A stretch of 39,801 nucleotides of DNA from Caldilineaceae bacterium (GTDB taxonomy: Bacteria > Chloroflexota > Anaerolineae > Caldilineales > Caldilineaceae): NCBI GenBank assembly GCA_028819675.1, contig JAPPKT010000576.1:1-39801 (forward strand), read 5' to 3'. Positions 36,786 to 39,801 of this stretch are shown piece by piece. A model generated the notes under the pieces. That model ran no database searches, was not told the origin of the DNA, and saw nothing but the letters and a program-made list of their open reading frames with translations. Each line of letters begins with the position of its first letter. Within the stretch, counting starts at the first letter, position 1. Position numbers and translations under genes: made by a program.

Positions 36786-37535
36786 TCATGGTGTTTTGTG
36801 GCTGCCACCATTTTCCAAACTTAGCAGAATGGAGGCGTTGAGCTTGGATTCGGATATACCGGATGGAGTCGGCTCGACGCGATAGGCTGCTGCGCCGGCG
36901 CGGGCGGCGACAACGCGGGGTGGTTCGCAGCCAACGAAATGAAGGGCTGCGTTGTCATCGATCCCGTAGCCTCCCACCATTTTGCCGTCTGAGATCTGGC
37001 GATGGTAGCTGGGCCGCCTTTCGGCCTCGCCGTCGTAATGTGGAGCGCAACTGCCGGCAAGAAAGCCGAGGCATTGGAGAGCCGTCAGGCTACCCGGAAT
37101 CGAATCGGTCAGCCCTTGATCGAACCAGCAGATGGCGCCGGCGCTGACTCCGCAGAGAAGCGTGCCCTGCTGCCAGCCCTGGCGCAGAATCTTGTCGACG
37201 TCCCACTCCCGCCACAAGGCCAGCATCGACTTCGTGTTGCCGCCGCCGACGTAGATTATGTCCTGGTCCAGGAGAAACGTGGCGACGTCGGCGGTGTGCG
37301 GCCTGAAGAGGGAGAGGTCAGATGGCAGGGCGTTGAGCTCCAGGAAGTGGCGGTAGAAGTTGGCGATGTAGAAGGCGTCTTCTCCGCTTCCCTGGGACAG
37401 AAAGCAGATGCGGGGACGACCGGCCGGAACCTGGGCCAGCAGGTACCGGCTCAGGCTCACGTCCTCTTCATTTGTTGTCATGCTGTGGCCGCCCAGCGCG
37501 ATGATTTGGGGCAGGGCTCTGCTGTCGGTTGGCAT
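36786..37535 (-). CDS. peptidase S51 (cyanophycinase/peptidase E-like)
   Basis: A 249-residue protein with the S51 pattern: IIALGG at the N terminus, IIYVGGGNTKSMLALW, and CGVSAGAICWF with nucleophile Ser131 in the Gly-x-Ser-Ala-Gly elbow. The family includes Asp-specific dipeptidase PepE and cyanophycinase. PepE is ~230 residues, which fits. There is no signal peptide, so it is cytosolic. It lies between the broken LOG gene and the PfkB kinase; no functional link to SAM metabolism is evident. Confidence 0.85.
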   Translation of the reverse strand: MPTDSRALPQIIALGGHSMTTNEEDVSLSRYLLAQVPAGRPRICFLSQGSGEDAFYIANFYRHFLELNALPSDLSLFRPHTADVATFLLDQDIIYVGGGNTKSMLALWREWDVDKILRQGWQQGTLLCGVSAGAICWFDQGLTDSIPGSLTALQCLGFLAGSCAPHYDGEAERRPSYHRQISDGKMVGGYGIDDNAALHFVGCEPPRVVAARAGAAAYRVEPTPSGISESKLNASILLSLENGGSHKTP

Positions 37536-37619
37536 TCGCCTATTCGTATCGCGAGAACATGGGTACCTGGACCTTGGAAACTTGAAATGCCAATGCGTTA
37601 TCGGTGCGTTGAAGGGCGG

Positions 37620-38222
37620 TCAGGCTTGGGCCGAGGTTATCCACTGGACCGAGCTCTCAGGCGTTTCGTGGCTGAGGAGGTCATCGATGAGCGCGGAAGG
37701 GTCGTCTCTTACGACGAGCAGGCGGCTGTACCGATCGGCGATAAAGCCCTGATCTATCTGGTGGGCGAGCATCTGCCGTAAGGGATCGAAGAAGCCGTTA
37801 ACGTTGAGCAGCCCCATCGGCTTGTTGTGAATGCCCAGCTAGATCCAGGAGATGGTCTCGAACAACTCCTCCAAAGTGCCGATCCCGCCAGGTAATGTGA
37901 TGAATGCGTCGGCGAGCTCAGCCATGCGGGCTTTGCGCTGGTGCATGGTCTCGACGACCTCGATGTGACCGATTGTTTCGCCGGCTATCTCTTTGGCTGC
38001 GAGTGGCCCCGGAATGATTCCGTAGACGGCAGCGCCGCCATCGTGAGCCGCTCGGCTTACAGCACCCATCAGTCCCAGGTTGCCGCCGCCATAGACAAGC
38101 CCGTATCCTCGCCGGGCAATTTCGGTTCCCAGGGCAGCGGCCTGGTTGGCATAGCGTTCGTCGACCCCGTCGCTGGAGCCGCAAAAGACGCAAATGCGTT
38201 CGATGCGGCGCAGTTCACTCAT
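37620..38222 (-). pseudogene. LOG-family phosphoribohydrolase broken by an internal amber codon
   Basis: The full frame would encode ~200 residues of a LOG (lonely guy) nucleoside 5'-monophosphate phosphoribohydrolase. CVFCGSSDG, YGGGNLGLMGAVSRAAHDGG and the catalytic LPGGIGTLEELFETISWI are intact. The next codon (37841-37839) is TAG, where homologues have Gln, and the same frame continues LGIHNKPMGLLNVNGFFDPL to a normal stop. A single C-to-T change (CAG to TAG) explains it. The 127-residue product would lack the last third of the fold. It could be a real nonsense mutation, a sequencing error or readthrough. ATG 38222 is two bases after the mtnA stop. Confidence 0.88.
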
Positions 38223-38224
38223 GG

Positions 38225-39316
38225 TTATCCTCTTTCGGACCTTTCCGCAAGAATGGCGGCACGCCCTTTCTCGACGGCGTGGCGCAAGCTCTGGTCGAAC
38301 GGGGGATAGCAGATGCCTTCCTCGGTGACGATGCCGGTCAAGTAGCGGTGTGGTGTAATATCGAAAGCCGGGTTGTAAACGGGCACGTCGGCGGGGGCAA
38401 TTGCGCGTGCGCCGATTTCGGCCACCTCTTCGGCCCCCCGTTCTTCGATCGGAATGTGGTCGCCGTCCGGAAGGTCCAGGTCGACCGTGCTGGTGGGCGC
38501 GACGCAGTAGACGGGAATGCCGTTTTCCCTGGCGACCACAGCAACTTTGTAAGTGCCGATCTTGTTTGCGACATCGCCGTTGGCGGCGACGCGATCGGCG
38601 CCGAATACAACTACGTCGACCTGGCCGGTTCGCATCAGGTGCCCGGCGGCGTTGTCGGCAATGAGATGCATGGGGACCTCGGCCCGCATCAGCTCCCAGG
38701 CGGTCAGGCGGGCACCCTGCAGGCGGGGTCGGGTCTCGTCCACCCAAACATGGATGTCTTTGCCCTGTTCCTGGCAGGCGTAGATTACGCCTAGAGCAGT
38801 GCCGAAGTCCACGGTAGCCAGTGAACCGGTGTTGCAGTGGTGGAGAAGGTTGGCGCCGTCGGGTACGACAGCGGCGCCGTTGAATCCCATGCGCCGGTTG
38901 ATTCTGACGTCTTCGTCGGCCAGCGCCTCGGCTTCTGCCAGTAACGCTTGCTTCAGCTCGTAGGTTGAACTCCGGCCGGACGCAGCTTCGCCGGCAATCT
39001 CCTCGGCCAACGTGAAGAGCCGTCGAGTCGCCCAGGCAAGATTCACTGCGGTTGGCCTGGCGGCGTCGAGAGTTTCCTTGGCCTGGCGGAGTTCGTCGAG
39101 CAGGGCCGCGCTATCGTCGGCGTCGCTGAGATAGGCGGCCAGGGCCATGCCGTAGGCGGCCGTGGCGCCGATGGCCGGAGCGCCTCTCACATACATTTCG
39201 TTGATGCTGCGAGCGACCTCGGCGACGGTACCAAACTCGGCGATTACCTCCTCGCCGGGAAGCAGCCGCTGGTCTATCATTTTAACTTTTCCGTCTTGCC
39301 AGTAGACGGTGCGCAT
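38225..39316 (-). CDS. mtnA: S-methyl-5-thioribose-1-phosphate isomerase
   Basis: A 363-residue enzyme of the methionine salvage pathway, which isomerises methylthioribose-1-phosphate to methylthioribulose-1-phosphate. Family blocks are [46 protein letters not shown] (active-site Cys), [26 protein letters not shown] (catalytic Asp) and the C-terminal YNPAFDITP. The protein belongs to the eIF2B-like isomerase fold. ATG 39316 follows GGGAG with eight bases spacing; the longer frame from 39373 would run through the terminator. The gene is downstream of a SAM-I riboswitch. mtnK and mtnB are not in the window. Confidence 0.96.
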   Translation of the reverse strand: MRTVYWQDGKVKMIDQRLLPGEEVIAEFGTVAEVARSINEMYVRGAPAIGATAAYGMALAAYLSDADDSAALLDELRQAKETLDAARPTAVNLAWATRRLFTLAEEIAGEAASGRSSTYELKQALLAEAEALADEDVRINRRMGFNGAAVVPDGANLLHHCNTGSLATVDFGTALGVIYACQEQGKDIHVWVDETRPRLQGARLTAWELMRAEVPMHLIADNAAGHLMRTGQVDVVVFGADRVAANGDVANKIGTYKVAVVARENGIPVYCVAPTSTVDLDLPDGDHIPIEERGAEEVAEIGARAIAPADVPVYNPAFDITPHRYLTGIVTEEGICYPPFDQSLRHAVEKGRAAILAERSERG

Positions 39317-39335
39317 GTTAGGCACTCCCTTCGCC

Positions 39336-39369
39336 AAAATGAAACCCCTCCGGGTCGATCCAGAGGGGT
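39336..39369 (-). terminator. intrinsic terminator of the SAM riboswitch expression platform
   Basis: Minus-strand ACCCCTC pairs with GAGGGGT (39369-39344) with an internal second helix, and a U-rich stretch TTTCATTTT follows. It sits between the SAM aptamer and the mtnA ribosome site, the usual place for a transcription-off platform. Confidence 0.75.
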
Positions 39370-39386
39370 ACACGTACGCAGGGCAA

Positions 39387-39604
39387 TCTCATCTTTCGAG
39401 CCGCAGCCGACTCGTCGGAATTGGCACCTTCAGAGTAAACCCAGCGGAACTGAACGGAGATTGCGACAGGGGTACAGGGCCTGAAATGCGTTTGCGAGGC
39501 CGTGTGGGCTTGTACGCAATCTACCGGTCAGCAACCGAGAACCGGGACTCCGGCAGGTTGCCGGGGGATCATCGGGCCGGTCCCTCCCCCCACTCTGGAT
39601 AAGA
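39387..39604 (-). ncRNA. SAM-I (S-box) riboswitch aptamer
   Basis: On the minus strand the 5' half reads CTTATCCAGAG, then GGAGGGACCGGCCCGATG and CCCCGGCAACC, the hallmark P1/P2 and kink-turn sequences of SAM-I. The 3' half has GGTGCCAATTCC and GAAAGATGAGA, and GATGAG closes P1 with CTTATC. The aptamer is ~218 bases instead of ~100-120 because ~130 bases separate CAACC from GGTGC, an expanded P3 arm. SAM binding should favour the downstream terminator and shut off mtnA. This identification rests on motif matching by eye. Confidence 0.93.
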
Positions 39605-39634
39605 GAAGCAGATTTCTAAGGTTCCTCGGCGGAC

Positions 39635-39664
39635 AGATTAGCACAGGGTGGTCCGCTGTGTCAA
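39635..39664 (-). promoter_or_regulatory. promoter of the SAM riboswitch-mtnA transcript
   Basis: Minus-strand TTGACA (39664-39659), 18 bases, then TAATCT (39640-39635) with an upstream TGC extension. The predicted start near 39628 leaves about 25 bases before the aptamer. Confidence 0.7.
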
Positions 39665-39801
39665 AAGGCGACGAAGTCACGGGTTATCCTGACATTGGGG
39701 CAAACATAAGTGTACCTCTGGAGGCACCCAAGCCACAGTCAGCTTTCTTTCCAATTGCCTGCAAATGAAGTGGTGTTTCTCACTCCTCACTCCTCTCCCC
39801 T

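Noticed and set aside
37002..37781. 259-codon plus-strand open frame
   Set aside because: Antisense to the S51 peptidase and the LOG remnant, with no protein-like motifs.
38223..38747. Long N-terminal extension of the LOG frame
   Set aside because: It overlaps mtnA, is Arg/Gly/His-rich noise, and the family starts at the ATG 38222.

Overview
The window looks like a stretch of a bacterial chromosome of fairly high GC, probably from Chloroflexota or a related deep-branching phylum. This is an inference from the gene mix: ClpC with a UVR-like middle region, MutS2, a S-box (SAM-I) riboswitch, a split Wzz/BY-kinase pair, a two-TM RCK potassium channel, and GTG/TTG starts next to good Shine-Dalgarno sites. 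There is no rRNA, CRISPR array, transposase or phage block. The first 20 bases are runs of G and C and may mark a contig end.

Layout. 0-0.8 kb holds no convincing gene. 0.8-2.2 kb has a 69-aa membrane protein (-) and an aldo/keto reductase (+). 2.3-5.1 kb is a large rifampicin-phosphotransferase/PEP-synthase-like enzyme (-). 5.6-7.2 kb is malate synthase A behind a clear promoter. 7.3-9.2 kb pairs a stand-alone I9-like propeptide/inhibitor with a subtilisin whose leader is full of hairpins. 9.9-13.1 kb is clpC and a GNAT gene (-). 13.4-16.1 kb is a Fur-family regulator translationally coupled to a P1B-4-type metal efflux ATPase, with twin operator-like sites around the promoter. 16.2-17.7 kb is recO and a membrane protein (-). 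18-19 kb is a potassium channel (-).

19.1-28.8 kb is a long minus-strand series: era, mutS2, two Wzz-like proteins, a CpsD-like protein with an eroded P-loop, rmlA, an unrecognised 274-aa gene, rmlB and a GNAT gene. It looks like a surface-polysaccharide control and dTDP-sugar operon placed behind housekeeping genes. rmlC and rmlD are not present. 29.0-29.3 kb is a three-gene tRNA array (Pro, Gly, CAU) with its own promoter.

29.3-39.7 kb is again all minus strand and centres on S-adenosylmethionine turnover. A SAM-I riboswitch with an unusually long P3 arm and a terminator precedes mtnA (methylthioribose-1-phosphate isomerase). Next come a LOG gene broken by an amber codon, an S51 peptidase, a PfkB/adenosine-kinase-like kinase and a GNAT gene. 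Further on are ahcY, metK and a TPR membrane protein. Between the GNAT gene and ahcY sits a two-gene unit: an OLD-like AAA/ABC ATPase plus a small protein with a PD-(D/E)XK-like core. It is the best candidate in the window for an undescribed system, possibly anti-phage defence. The SAM-cycle genes would run together as SAM use, then SAH cleavage by AhcY, adenosine removal by the kinase, MTA salvage by MtnA and SAM resynthesis by MetK.
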